From positions 1-64,000 of the forward strand of contig CAZMNW010000027.1 in the NCBI GenBank assembly GCA_964567755.1: a stretch of 64,000 nucleotides of DNA, given 5' to 3'. Position 1 is the stretch's first letter, and every line of letters starts with the position of its first letter. The stretch comes from DASRJW01 sp964567755 (GTDB taxonomy: Bacteria; Krumholzibacteriota; Krumholzibacteriia; G020349025). The position numbers and the translations under genes were made by a program. The notes beneath the pieces are model-generated. The model was not told the DNA's origin. It saw nothing but the letters and a program-made list of their open reading frames with translations, and searched no databases. Below are positions 1-7,717 of this stretch, piece after piece.

Positions 1-2124
1 GTCCTCGATGCGCACCGCCAACTCCGGCGGCCAGCCGAACGCCGGGACCGCGAGCAGCGGCGTGTGCATGAGCTGCGGGGCTTCTGCGTCCACACCCACA
101 CGATAGGTGAACACCTCTTGCGGCGCCCCGGACGGCAGACGCTTCTCCTCGTACGGTCGGATGCGATAGGCGGTGAGGTAGTACGACACGAGGGTGCCAT
201 CCGCTTGACCCGGCAAGGTGGCGACGAACCCGAGTCTGGCATCGGCGCGCATCGACTCGACGTGGAACTCGCCGCCGGTGGACCAGTGCAGGCGCATGCC
301 GTCTATGACACCGGTCAAGTACGAACCGGGTCGGGCGACGACGAGGCGATCGACACCAATCGCCTCGGTATCCAGTAGCGGCTGGTGCTCGATGCGGATC
401 TCGCGGTCTGCCAAGGGCCCGATGCCGTGACGCGCGAAGGCGGCCAAGATCGGGGCGCGGTGCGGCGACCCGTTCCCGGCCGCACCATCCCCGAACAAGA
501 GATCGTCTTGCAGGAGAATCGCCTCGAGAATCTCGTCGAAGGTCTGGGGAAACAGATTGCGCGCGAAATGGATCAATGCATCCGCCGGCTCCGGGCCGAG
601 CGCATCTCGCAGGTGCCAGAGCGCGCCGCCGAGAATCTCGCCGTTGGCGTGCTCCTCGTCTTGCGGATGCCGGTCGTCCGGCCAGACGAGCTCGTTGTCG
701 AGATTGCGGAACCCGCTCGTTCCACCCAAGTACTCCCCGACCATGGGGTCCTCGGTGATCGTGCAGGCGAAGTAATCCGACAATGCTTCGTGGATCGCGG
801 CGCCGATGGCGCCACGCAGACCGCCGACCGGGCGATAGGCGTAGTCGGTGATGGCATGCGCGTACTCGTGGTAGACGACATCGGCATACAAGCCGAAATT
901 GCCCAGACCGCTGGTGCCGAACGCCATGCGCTGACCGTCCCAGAAGGCGTTGGCGTAGGCGGGATCGCCGTTCGCGGGGTTGCGCACCGCCGCCACCGCG
1001 GGCAGCGGAAAATCGAGGCTCGTGAACCCGAAGCGACTCTTGACGAAATCGTGAATGACGTTGGTGTGGTAGTAGATGCTGCGTTCGTCGTCGCGGGCAT
1101 GTGCGGCGCTCCAGTGCAGCATGACCTCGGCTGGAATCTCGACCGCCTGTTCGAAGAGCGCAGCCGTGCTCCCGGGGGCGTGATTGTCGACGCTCGCGTA
1201 CAACCCATCGAGCCCGGCGCGCAAGACGCCGTGCGCCACGGGGGTCGCGAACGCGAATCGACCGTTGGCGTCAGTCGTCGTCGTGTCCGCCGCGGTTGCC
1301 GTATCGAGCCGAACCAAAAGCCAGGGGAAGATGACGCTCCGCAGCGGGTCGTGCGCGTAGAGATGCTTCACGAGCCCGGTGGTCGAACCCTGCAGCACGT
1401 GCGTCCGTACCAGATCTTGCAGCTCGAGAACGCGGTTTTGCGCCGACTCGACCACGGCGAGGAAGCGGGAGCCGAAGGCACCGCGGAGCAAGAGACGAAC
1501 GGCGGCGACGGCCTGGGGTCGGCCTGGCCGGGGTTCCACGACGACGACCTCCTCACTGGAGTCGATTTCGACGTCCATTCCGAGGAAGTCGACACACGCC
1601 GCGCGCGCCGCCTCCAGGCGCGGAGAAGCGACACGGACCACGAGATACGGCTGCAGTGTCGATCGGAAGGCGACCAGTCGACCATCGGCTGCAAAGGTGA
1701 GGTCGAGATTGGCACCTGTGACCACGCGGCCGTCCACGAGCTGGCCCCACGTGCCGTGCCAGGCGTTGCCCGATTTCTCCCAGCGCACGGCGGCGAGAGT
1801 GGCGCCATCCGCACCCCAGAGCGCACCGTGCCATCGGAGATGCTCTGCGGCGCGCGCGTGCGCCTGGCCAGCGGAAAGGGATGTGCCGGTCGCGATGTCG
1901 CCGCCGCGGCCGCTGCGCGCCACACCCGTCCACGGATCCCACGCCACTTGCCAGCGCGAGCGGGTCGCCGTTTCGAGTGCGCGCAACGCCGGAGATGCGT
2001 CGAGCCGTTGAATCGCAGCAGGCAGCGGCGCGAGGTGGCGCTCTGCCGTTGCCGCATGAGTGCGTGTGGCGCTGAAGAACATGAGGCCTGCGATGACAGC
2101 GAGCCCGAGGCGCGCGGGGATCAT
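1..2124 (-). CDS. Secreted zinc metallopeptidase, fungalysin (M36)-like, 3' end cut by window edge
   Basis: Extracellular or periplasmic protease, partial: 708 codons are present and the frame is still open at base 1. The N-terminus is a signal peptide (Met-Ile-Pro-Ala-Arg then a hydrophobic run ending THAATA). Residues about 25-200 look like an inhibitory propeptide, and about 270-320 like a small beta-sandwich insertion. The catalytic zinc motif HEYAH lies at residues 419-423, followed by EALSDYF, which should supply the third zinc ligand; the upstream stretch AFWDGQRMAFG is typical of M4/M36 enzymes. The ATG at 2124 overlaps the panE stop as ATGA, so translation is probably coupled. M36 is the best guess from these motifs; a wider thermolysin-like family cannot be excluded. 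Confidence 0.8.
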   Translation of the reverse strand, partial: MIPARLGLAVIAGLMFFSATRTHAATAERHLAPLPAAIQRLDASPALRALETATRSRWQVAWDPWTGVARSGRGGDIATGTSLSAGQAHARAAEHLRWHGALWGADGATLAAVRWEKSGNAWHGTWGQLVDGRVVTGANLDLTFAADGRLVAFRSTLQPYLVVRVASPRLEAARAACVDFLGMDVEIDSSEEVVVVEPRPGRPQAVAAVRLLLRGAFGSRFLAVVESAQNRVLELQDLVRTHVLQGSTTGLVKHLYAHDPLRSVIFPWLLVRLDTATAADTTTTDANGRFAFATPVAHGVLRAGLDGLYASVDNHAPGSTAALFEQAVEIPAEVMLHWSAAHARDDERSIYYHTNVIHDFVKSRFGFTSLDFPLPAVAAVRNPANGDPAYANAFWDGQRMAFGTSGLGNFGLYADVVYHEYAHAITDYAYRPVGGLRGAIGAAIHEALSDYFACTITEDPMVGEYLGGTSGFRNLDNELVWPDDRHPQDEEHANGEILGGALWHLRDALGPEPADALIHFARNLFPQTFDEILEAILLQDDLLFGDGAAGNGSPHRAPILAAFARHGIGPLADREIRIEHQPLLDTEAIGVDRLVVARPGSYLTGVIDGMRLHWSTGGEFHVESMRADARLGFVATLPGQADGTLVSYYLTAYRIRPYEEKRLPSGAPQEVFTYRVGVDAEAPQLMHTPLLAVPAFGWPPELAVRIED

Positions 2125-3032
2125 GAAGCGAGGTTGGCGGGGCGCGACTGCTGGCTGGCGATGCGCGCGGCGAAGCGCACGAGCTCGAGCAATTGGCGAT
2201 GGCGTGGGACGGCGAGTCCGTGACGCGCGCCGCGCTCGACGATCGCGCCATTGATCCAATCGATCTCTGTCTGGCGGCCGGCGTGAATGTCTTGCAACAT
2301 CGACGAGGTGTTGCGTGCCGTCTGCTGCATGCTCGCTTCGACTTTCGCCAGGGTCTCCTCGAGCTCGAGATGTTGGCCTTCGCGCGTCGCCACTTGCACG
2401 ACCTCCTCCACCAGGCCGCGCGCGATCGTCATGAGCGGCAACAGTTCGCCGTTAGGCACGCCGAGCAGCGCCGAAAGCGGGTTGATGACGGCGTTGATGG
2501 CGAGCTTGCGCCAGACATATGTGTCGATGTCGCCGACATGTTCGACCGGCATGCCGCCTCGACGCCAAAGATCCAGAACCTCCCCACCGCACGGCAGGTA
2601 CGTTTTTCCCATGGCGTTGAACGCCACATGACCCGGCGACTCGAGCGCGGCGGCCATGAAGGTGACGCCACGGACGACGGGCCGTCTCAGCACCCGCTCG
2701 GCGAGGTTGCGGATCCCCAGTCCGTTCTGGAGGACGACCACAAGATGGGAGGAATCCAGCCGCGGCGCAAGTTCAGCGAGCGCCGCTTCGAGGTCGAAAG
2801 CCTTGACCGTGACCAAGACAATCGCATCCGGCGGCGGATCGCGCGGCTCGTCGCGCACGGCGACGCTGTACAGCCCCGCGGCCGTCCCGCTGAGGCGCAG
2901 GCCTCCCTGCCGCCGGATCGCAGCTGCGTGCTCCGCCCGCGCCAGCAACTCGACGCGGGTCCAGCGCGACAGCAACGCTCCGAGCAAGCTGCCGAGTGCG
3001 CCCGCGCCGAGGACGAACAGCGGGCGCGTCAC
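2121..3032 (-). CDS. panE: 2-dehydropantoate 2-reductase (ketopantoate reductase)
   Basis: NADPH-dependent reduction of ketopantoate to pantoate in pantothenate/CoA synthesis, cytoplasmic. The 303-residue product starts with a Rossmann motif GAGALG at residues 9-14. Lys176 (in YVWRKLAINAVINPL) and Glu256 (in TEIDWINGA) fall at the positions of the catalytic lysine and the substrate-binding glutamate of the E. coli enzyme. I chose the GTG at 3032 because it overlaps the stop of the HNH gene as GTGA and sits directly before the nucleotide-binding fold; longer in-frame starts would add an Arg-rich tail overlapping the HNH gene. Another CoA gene, coaE, is in the window but not in this operon. Confidence 0.92.
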   Translation of the reverse strand: MTRPLFVLGAGALGSLLGALLSRWTRVELLARAEHAAAIRRQGGLRLSGTAAGLYSVAVRDEPRDPPPDAIVLVTVKAFDLEAALAELAPRLDSSHLVVVLQNGLGIRNLAERVLRRPVVRGVTFMAAALESPGHVAFNAMGKTYLPCGGEVLDLWRRGGMPVEHVGDIDTYVWRKLAINAVINPLSALLGVPNGELLPLMTIARGLVEEVVQVATREGQHLELEETLAKVEASMQQTARNTSSMLQDIHAGRQTEIDWINGAIVERGARHGLAVPRHRQLLELVRFAARIASQQSRPANLAS

Positions 3033-3622
3033 GTGTGATCCTCGTGCAGCTTGAGGTCCCAGTAGGCGGTGTCGACGAACCGTTCCCAGCTCCGCCGCCG
3101 TACCGCGAGTCGGAAGCCGGACCCCGGTCGCCACGCGGGTTCGCGCGGCGGACGCCGCAGCTGCATCCCCGCTTCGTAGGGAAAGTGGTCGCGCTTGCGC
3201 GCGTTGCATTCGGTGCAAGCGAGAACGACGTTGTTCCAGGTCGTGGATCCGCCGCGGCTCCGCGGCGCCACATGATCGATCGACAGCTCCGACCTAGCCG
3301 GTCTGCGGTTGCAGTACTGGCAGGTAAAACGATCGCGCTCGAAAATGTTGCGGCGCGAGAACTTGACACGTCGCGGCGGCACGTCGTTGTAGTGCGTGAG
3401 CAGGATGATTTCGGGCACGAGGAGCTTGAGGCGCGGCGTGCGCAGCAACTCGCCGTCTACGCCCTGGGAGAGCTCGCACCACGATTGGAAATCGTGCGTT
3501 TCGAACTCTTCGGTGACGACGTGAGCGAGATCGAGCGCCAGCAAGGTCAGCGCCCGCTTGACGTCGCAGACATGAATGGCCAGCCAGCTACGGTTGAGGA
3601 CGAGGACGCTTTGGTTGAGCAT
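3029..3622 (-). CDS. Stand-alone HNH endonuclease-domain protein
   Basis: 197-residue protein with a C-terminal HNH nuclease module. Zinc-binding cysteine pairs lie at C101/C104 and C136/C139, the catalytic Asp-His at 116-117, and the asparagine-rich part of the fold (WNNVV) at 129-133. The N-terminal 90 residues are a conserved-looking domain (VLNRSW... VKRALTLL) seen in chromosomal HNH proteins of unknown role. It is the first gene of an HNH-panE-peptidase operon. The ATG at 3622 has a GGGAG ribosome site 8 bases upstream; an ATG five codons earlier has no good site. No transposon, intron or restriction gene flanks it, so a mobile role is unsupported. Function unknown. Confidence 0.8.
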   Translation of the reverse strand: MLNQSVLVLNRSWLAIHVCDVKRALTLLALDLAHVVTEEFETHDFQSWCELSQGVDGELLRTPRLKLLVPEIILLTHYNDVPPRRVKFSRRNIFERDRFTCQYCNRRPARSELSIDHVAPRSRGGSTTWNNVVLACTECNARKRDHFPYEAGMQLRRPPREPAWRPGSGFRLAVRRRSWERFVDTAYWDLKLHEDHT

Positions 3623-3667
3623 CGCCGGCTCCCTCATGGGCCGAGTCCCAGGTCGGCCCCGAATCGC

Positions 3668-3697
3668 AGCATACGGGACCTGCTCCTAAGCGGTCAA
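3668..3697 (-). promoter_or_regulatory. Sigma70-type promoter of the HNH-panE-peptidase operon
   Basis: On the minus strand, TTGACC (3697-3692) and TATGCT (3673-3668) are separated by 18 bases. Transcription would start near 3661, about 38 bases before the HNH start codon. It is the only consensus-like pair in the 233-base gap between the HNH gene and the outer-membrane gene behind it. Confidence 0.6.
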
Positions 3698-3855
3698 GAC
3701 AAGCTCCTACAATGAGTTCCCTCTCCGCGGACGGATTCTATCCGGCGCCTCCTGCAGCCGTTCCTGCCGCGGTCTAGCGGCGAACGCGAGAGCCGCACCA
3801 TGCGCGTCGAGCGCGAAGAGGACGAAGCGAATGGCGAAAAGCCTGGGAGTCGCGA

Positions 3856-4662
3856 TCAAAAGCGGTAGGTGAGACTGCCCGCGCAACGCAGGAACCCGAG
3901 GTTGTCCAAATACGGCTGATCATCGGCTGGGTCTTCCTCGTTGCCCTTGCCCGACGAGAACAACAGGTGACCGCGAGCCTCGACCTCGAAGCCGACCTGG
4001 CGCGTGAGGCGAAGGTCGATGCCAAAAGCGGCATTCAGGCCACCGCTGGCCTCGTGCTTCGTGTAGTCGATGACTTGCGGCGGGTAGCGGTCGTCGAAAA
4101 CGAACTGACTGCCCGAGTTGCCAATGGGGTCATAGGCGTGCTGTTCGCCAAAGGAAGGAACGTTGAAGAACTGCAGGCGGAATGGCACGCGCCAAACGTA
4201 GAGGCCTGCGCCGGCCGAGGCGAATGGCGAGAAACGACCGCGCTGCGAGAAGCGATAGGTGAAGTTGGCGTCGAAGTTGTAGGTCTCGAGGCTCCCGTAC
4301 TCGGCGACGAGGAAGCCTTGGCCCGGCTGCGAGGCCTGCTGGGCACGCAGGTTCTTCTCGCGCACGAGATCCTCGTACTGCTCGATGGTCTGCGGAATCG
4401 AGCCGCTGAGCGACCCGGCATAGTAGCCGACCGCGAACTCGAAGGCGCTGCGCGCGGTGTTGAAATGGCGATAGCGCAGCTCCAACCCGGAGCCGCTGTC
4501 GGTGAAATCGGCGGTTTTCCCCAAGGGCACCGAGACTCCCCCTCCGAGAACGACGAGCTCACGCGCCGCGGCACTTTGGCCGAGAAGGCCGGCCAGGATC
4601 AGCGCACGTCCGCCGCTGGCGACACTCGATCGGCGGCAAGCTTTCGCGACCCGCTCGCGCAC
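3856..4662 (-). CDS. Outer-membrane beta-barrel protein of unknown function
   Basis: 268-residue secreted barrel. The N-terminus has a basic stretch, then a hydrophobic signal (LILAGLLGQSAAA) before the mature start. The body alternates aromatic and polar residues like short barrel strands, and the last residues LTYRF end in phenylalanine, the usual BAM recognition signal. I chose the GTG at 4662 because AAGGAGG lies 7 bases upstream; the ATG 21 bases earlier has no ribosome site. It stands alone behind its own promoter. OmpW-like or another small barrel family is possible, but I cannot name one. Confidence 0.7.
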   Translation of the reverse strand: MRERVAKACRRSSVASGGRALILAGLLGQSAAARELVVLGGGVSVPLGKTADFTDSGSGLELRYRHFNTARSAFEFAVGYYAGSLSGSIPQTIEQYEDLVREKNLRAQQASQPGQGFLVAEYGSLETYNFDANFTYRFSQRGRFSPFASAGAGLYVWRVPFRLQFFNVPSFGEQHAYDPIGNSGSQFVFDDRYPPQVIDYTKHEASGGLNAAFGIDLRLTRQVGFEVEARGHLLFSSGKGNEEDPADDQPYLDNLGFLRCAGSLTYRF

Positions 4663-4714
4663 TCTCGGACCTCCTTGGTTCATCGCTACGGGGCATCGCG
4701 TCGAAAGGCACGGA

Positions 4715-4743
4715 ATCTTAATATGCCCACCCTGGCGGCGCAA
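4715..4743 (-). promoter_or_regulatory. Sigma70-type promoter of the outer-membrane barrel gene
   Basis: Minus-strand TTGCGC (4743-4738), a 17-base spacer, then TAAGAT (4720-4715), inside a short AT-rich patch that stands out from GC-rich surroundings. It lies about 50 bases upstream of the GTG start and just past the stop of the selenoprotein gene. Confidence 0.55.
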
Positions 4744-4773
4744 CCGACAGTGGGGACAACGGAAAGGAGCCTT

Positions 4774-5784
4774 TCAGGGGATTGGGGCAGCGCCGACCGA
4801 CTCGGCCTCCGGCGCTTCCGAGGAAGCAGTCGTGTGTGGCTCGGCCTCATTCGCCGCCGCAAGACGTTGCTTGAACACGCCGACGAGAGTGGCGACGGCC
4901 GGATCGTCAGCGATTTTTTCGTCGAGTGCCAGAACCTGGCCGCCCAAGATGCTGGTTTCGCCTTTGGCTGGAACACCCAGAATCACCCACGCCAGATGCT
5001 TGGCCCGGGTTCCCGGCGACAGCACCGCGGGTGCGGGGCCCACGGGAATCGTCTCGCGACTTTCGCCCGTGCCGCAGACGAGCAGGTCGTAACCGAACGG
5101 TTCGTCGCGCGCGAACTCCTCGAGCTTGGCGAGGGGGACATGCGCCAGGAGAATGCGCAGATCGGTCTGTGGGCGCAACGCATCGAGCATCTGCCGTGCG
5201 GCCGCGAGTGGTTCGGTGAACTCGAGCGCCTGCTCGGCGGGCCACTCTTCGAGCGCGACCTGTGACGGCGCGGTCACCGCCGTGATGCCAATTCGCACGG
5301 CTCTGCCACCGAGCTGTTTCTGCAGCACGACGAACGGCTGGAAGCGCAACTTGCCATCGACGAAAATGTTGGCACTCAGGAACTGGATGCCGAGCTCGTT
5401 CTGCAAGCGCTGCAGCTCGTCTGGGCCGAGGAGGAGGTCACGCCCGGCGACATTCGCGATCTGCAGGCCGGTTTCCTGCATCCCCTCCAAGTGCACCCGG
5501 GTCGCGAGCGCGCGGTTGCGCTCGTTGCGCTCCGACCAGGCCCCCGCGTCGAGCACGAGGTGCTCTTCGTAGCGTTGCAGCAACGGGCCGAGGACTCTCG
5601 CCCGCCGGGCGAGGCCGCCGAAGCGACCGGAACGTCACCCACAGGGTTCGATGTAGGCTTGTCCATCGCCGGAATAGGCCACCAACAGTTGCGCGTCGCT
5701 CCGCTCCCCGCATCCGCTGGCGCTCGCGCCCAGGAGAATGGCGAGGAGCGCCACAAATGGAAGTCTGCCTGGTGTTCTGCGCAT
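4774..5784 (-). CDS. Probable selenocysteine-containing envelope lipoprotein, UshA/metallophosphatase-like EPCG(C/U) family
   Basis: Read through one in-frame TGA, this is a 336-residue protein. A signal peptide with a lipobox-like end (SASGC) is followed by YSGDGQAYIEPCG, then UGA as codon 50, then RSGRFGGLARRA. In proteins of this family the motif continues EPCGC with a downstream GG-x-ARR, so the UGA falls exactly on the second conserved cysteine and would give a Cys48-Gly-Sec50 pair. The remaining 286 residues resemble the N-terminal half of UshA-like metallophosphatases (LDAGAW, NVAGRDLLLG, ILLAHVPL), but the usual metal ligands look degenerate, so phosphatase activity is doubtful. The ATG at 5784 follows GGAGAGG closely. 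It lies 62 bases downstream of bshA. A pseudogene or two-protein split is the alternative. Confidence 0.75.
5597..5613 (-). other. Candidate bacterial SECIS stem-loop
   Basis: On the mRNA, CUCGCCC pairs perfectly with GGGCGAG around a three-base loop GGC. The loop begins 28 bases after the UGA and has G in its first two positions. This matches the known loose bacterial SECIS rules (loop about 16-37 bases from UGA, short upper stem, an early loop G). A UUCG-capped stem at 5613-5628 lies between it and the UGA and could stack below. In GC-rich DNA such hairpins also arise by chance. Confidence 0.5.
5635..5637 (-). other. In-frame UGA codon, probable selenocysteine (codon 50)
   Basis: The codon after Glu-Pro-Cys-Gly is TGA, and the frame continues without shift into Arg-Ser-Gly-Arg-Phe-Gly-Gly-Leu-Ala-Arg-Arg. 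Both sides match one protein family, so no base has been gained or lost. The stop sits where relatives carry cysteine, the classic signature of a selenoprotein. No selA, selB, selC or selD gene is visible in this window, so the host's ability to decode UGA is unproven. Confidence 0.72.
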
Positions 5785-5846
5785 GCCTCTCCGTCCCCGT
5801 GCTGAGCCGCGTGCGGCTTCTACTTTAGGAAGCACGGTCCGAAGTG

Positions 5847-6986
5847 TCAACGCGCCGCCGCCTGCGCGAGCTCGGCCGCCGCGATGTACTCGGCCTCGTA
5901 GGCCGCGACGAGCCGATCCGGATCGAATCGATGCACGGCGACGTCGCGCGCCGCCACCTGCATCCCCGCGCGCCGCGCTGGGTCGTGAAGGATCAGGAGC
6001 GCCTTGCGTGCCCAGGCCTCGACATCGTCGGGCGGGCAGAGAAACCCGGTGACCTCGTCGTCGATGACCTCGCGCGTGCCGCCTGTATCGGTTGCGAGCA
6101 CGATGGCGCCGCACGCCATGGCTTCGAGCGCCGCCAAACCGAAGCTCTCGTGCAAGCTCGGCAGCAAGAAGAGATCGGCCGTCGGCAGCAACTGTTCGAT
6201 ACACTCCTGGTTGCCGAGGAACAGGACGCGGTCGCCGAGACCCAGTTCCAGCAGTCGGCGTTTCGCGAACGCCAGGTCCGGACCCTCGCCGATGAGCACG
6301 AGCTTGGCCGGAATGTCGCGCTGCAGCCGCGCGAACACTTCCACCAATACCCGCACATTCTTCACCGGACGGAAGTTCGACGCGTGCATGAGGATGAACT
6401 CGTCGTCGCGAGCGAACCGACGGCGCAGCTCGGGATGTCCGCCGGGACGGAAGCGCTCGACATCGACAAAATTATGGATGACGCGAATGCCGTTCTTGAT
6501 CTCGAAGGTGCGCAGCGTCTCGTCGCGCAGGAAATTGGAGACGGCCGTGACCCGATCGCTCTCCTCGATACAAAAACGGGTGATGCTCTGGAAGCTGGGT
6601 TGGTTGCCAACCAGGGTGATGTCGGTGCCGTGGAGTGTGGTCACGACCCCCAGGGGGTGCGGGCGCAGCATCTGCTTCGCCAGGTAGGCGCTGACCGCGT
6701 GCGGGATGGCGTAGTGCACGTGCAGGACATCGAGCTGATACGACAACGCGGTTTCCGCCATCTTCGTCGCCAGTGACAACGTGTGCGGGGGTTCTTGGAA
6801 CAACGGGTAGTACACCGTTTCGACGAGATGAAGGAAGACGTTGTCGACGAACCCACGCAAGCGGAACGGCGATTCGCGCGCGATGAAGTGCACTTCGTGG
6901 CCGCGCGCCGCCAGGCGCAGTCCGAGCTCGGTGGCCAACACGCCGCTGCCGCCGGAGCCCGTGTGACAGGTGATGCCGATCTTCAT
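5847..6986 (-). CDS. bshA: N-acetyl-alpha-D-glucosaminyl L-malate synthase
   Basis: First step of bacillithiol synthesis: transfers GlcNAc from UDP-GlcNAc to L-malate, cytoplasmic. The 379-residue GT4 glycosyltransferase opens with MKIGITCHTGSGGSG, the BshA-type glycine-rich donor-site loop. It keeps the family landmarks TLHGTDITLVG and the C-terminal ESFGLAALEAMACG with the E-x7-E pattern. Length is normal. The ATG overlaps the bshB stop as ATGA, and bshC lies directly upstream, so the three enzymes are made from one message. A generic GT4 enzyme is excluded in practice by these neighbours. Confidence 0.95.
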   Translation of the reverse strand: MKIGITCHTGSGGSGVLATELGLRLAARGHEVHFIARESPFRLRGFVDNVFLHLVETVYYPLFQEPPHTLSLATKMAETALSYQLDVLHVHYAIPHAVSAYLAKQMLRPHPLGVVTTLHGTDITLVGNQPSFQSITRFCIEESDRVTAVSNFLRDETLRTFEIKNGIRVIHNFVDVERFRPGGHPELRRRFARDDEFILMHASNFRPVKNVRVLVEVFARLQRDIPAKLVLIGEGPDLAFAKRRLLELGLGDRVLFLGNQECIEQLLPTADLFLLPSLHESFGLAALEAMACGAIVLATDTGGTREVIDDEVTGFLCPPDDVEAWARKALLILHDPARRAGMQVAARDVAVHRFDPDRLVAAYEAEYIAAAELAQAAAR

Positions 6987-7717
6987 GGGTGCCGTCCCGA
7001 GCCGGAGGTGACCAACGCTGCCACGGGGTCGGCGAGCGGCACCGGCCCGTCGAGCGCAAACGGCTCGCCCGCGGGGCGGCCGATCAACTGCCCGTAGGTG
7101 CGGGCGTTGGTCTCGATCCGCTGCAGGTAGCTCGGATCATTGAGAAGCGTCGCCATGCGTCCAGGTCCACGCTCGAACTGCGAGCGATAACAGCGCAGCG
7201 CCTGCATCTTGACCTCGAGCACGTCGCTCACGTCGACGACGAAGGACGGCTGCAGCGGATGAAAGTCGAGCGTGCGCACCAGCACCGGACGCTGCACCGT
7301 GGGCACCTCGGGAGCGAATCCGGACACACCGCACCAGAACTGCGCCTGGCGCAGCAAGGCGTTCGCCGCAATGTGATCGGGATGACGCGCGGCGGCGTCG
7401 GGGACGAGGATCAGCTGTGGCGAATGCTGGCGCAACACCATGACCAGGCGCTGGCGTTGGACGGGATCCTCGACGCGCAAGTTGCCATCGGGCAGCCCGA
7501 CATCGAAACGCGCCTGGATGCCGAGCACGCCTGCGGCTGCCTCGGCCTCCCTCTGTCTTTCTTCGGGCGTGCCATTGCTCGCCATTTCGCCGCGGGTGAG
7601 ATCACAGATCGCGACGCGGTAGCCTCGACGCACCAGTTGGGTGAGGAGCCCGCCGCAAGCGGCTTCGGCATCGTCGGGGTGGGCGCCGAAGGCGATGACG
7701 TCGAAGTGTTCGGTCAC
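6983..7717 (-). CDS. bshB: GlcNAc-malate deacetylase (bacillithiol biosynthesis BshB)
   Basis: Second step of bacillithiol synthesis: removes the acetyl group from GlcNAc-malate to give GlcN-malate. The 244-residue LmbE/PIG-L type deacetylase has the zinc motif AHPDD near residues 11-15 and the later RHPDHIAAN segment carrying the third ligand. I chose the GTG at 7717 because it overlaps the bshC stop as GTGA and lies just before the conserved FDVIAFGAHPDD start; an upstream ATG would add 44 unrelated residues inside bshC. Some relatives of this family deacetylate mycothiol precursors or bacillithiol conjugates, but the operon settles the role. Confidence 0.93.
   Translation of the reverse strand: MTEHFDVIAFGAHPDDAEAACGGLLTQLVRRGYRVAICDLTRGEMASNGTPEERQREAEAAAGVLGIQARFDVGLPDGNLRVEDPVQRQRLVMVLRQHSPQLILVPDAAARHPDHIAANALLRQAQFWCGVSGFAPEVPTVQRPVLVRTLDFHPLQPSFVVDVSDVLEVKMQALRCYRSQFERGPGRMATLLNDPSYLQRIETNARTYGQLIGRPAGEPFALDGPVPLADPVAALVTSGSGRHP

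Noticed and set aside
385..2223. Plus-strand frame of about 600 codons at the left end
   Set aside because: The minus strand reads a signal peptide and the HEYAH metallopeptidase motif; the plus frame has no recognisable feature.
3029..3622. HNH gene as homing endonuclease or mobile element
   Set aside because: No intron, intein, terminal repeat or transposase nearby, and it is operon-embedded with overlapping genes.
5613..5628. UUCG-capped hairpin as the SECIS core
   Set aside because: Its loop begins only 12 bases after the UGA and has no G in the first two loop positions; the stem at 5597-5613 fits better.
5635..5660. Frameshift or pseudogene explanation of the split EPCG gene
   Set aside because: The family motif continues in the same frame after the TGA, so no indel exists; a single nonsense change at exactly the redox cysteine is less likely than recoding, although it is not excluded.
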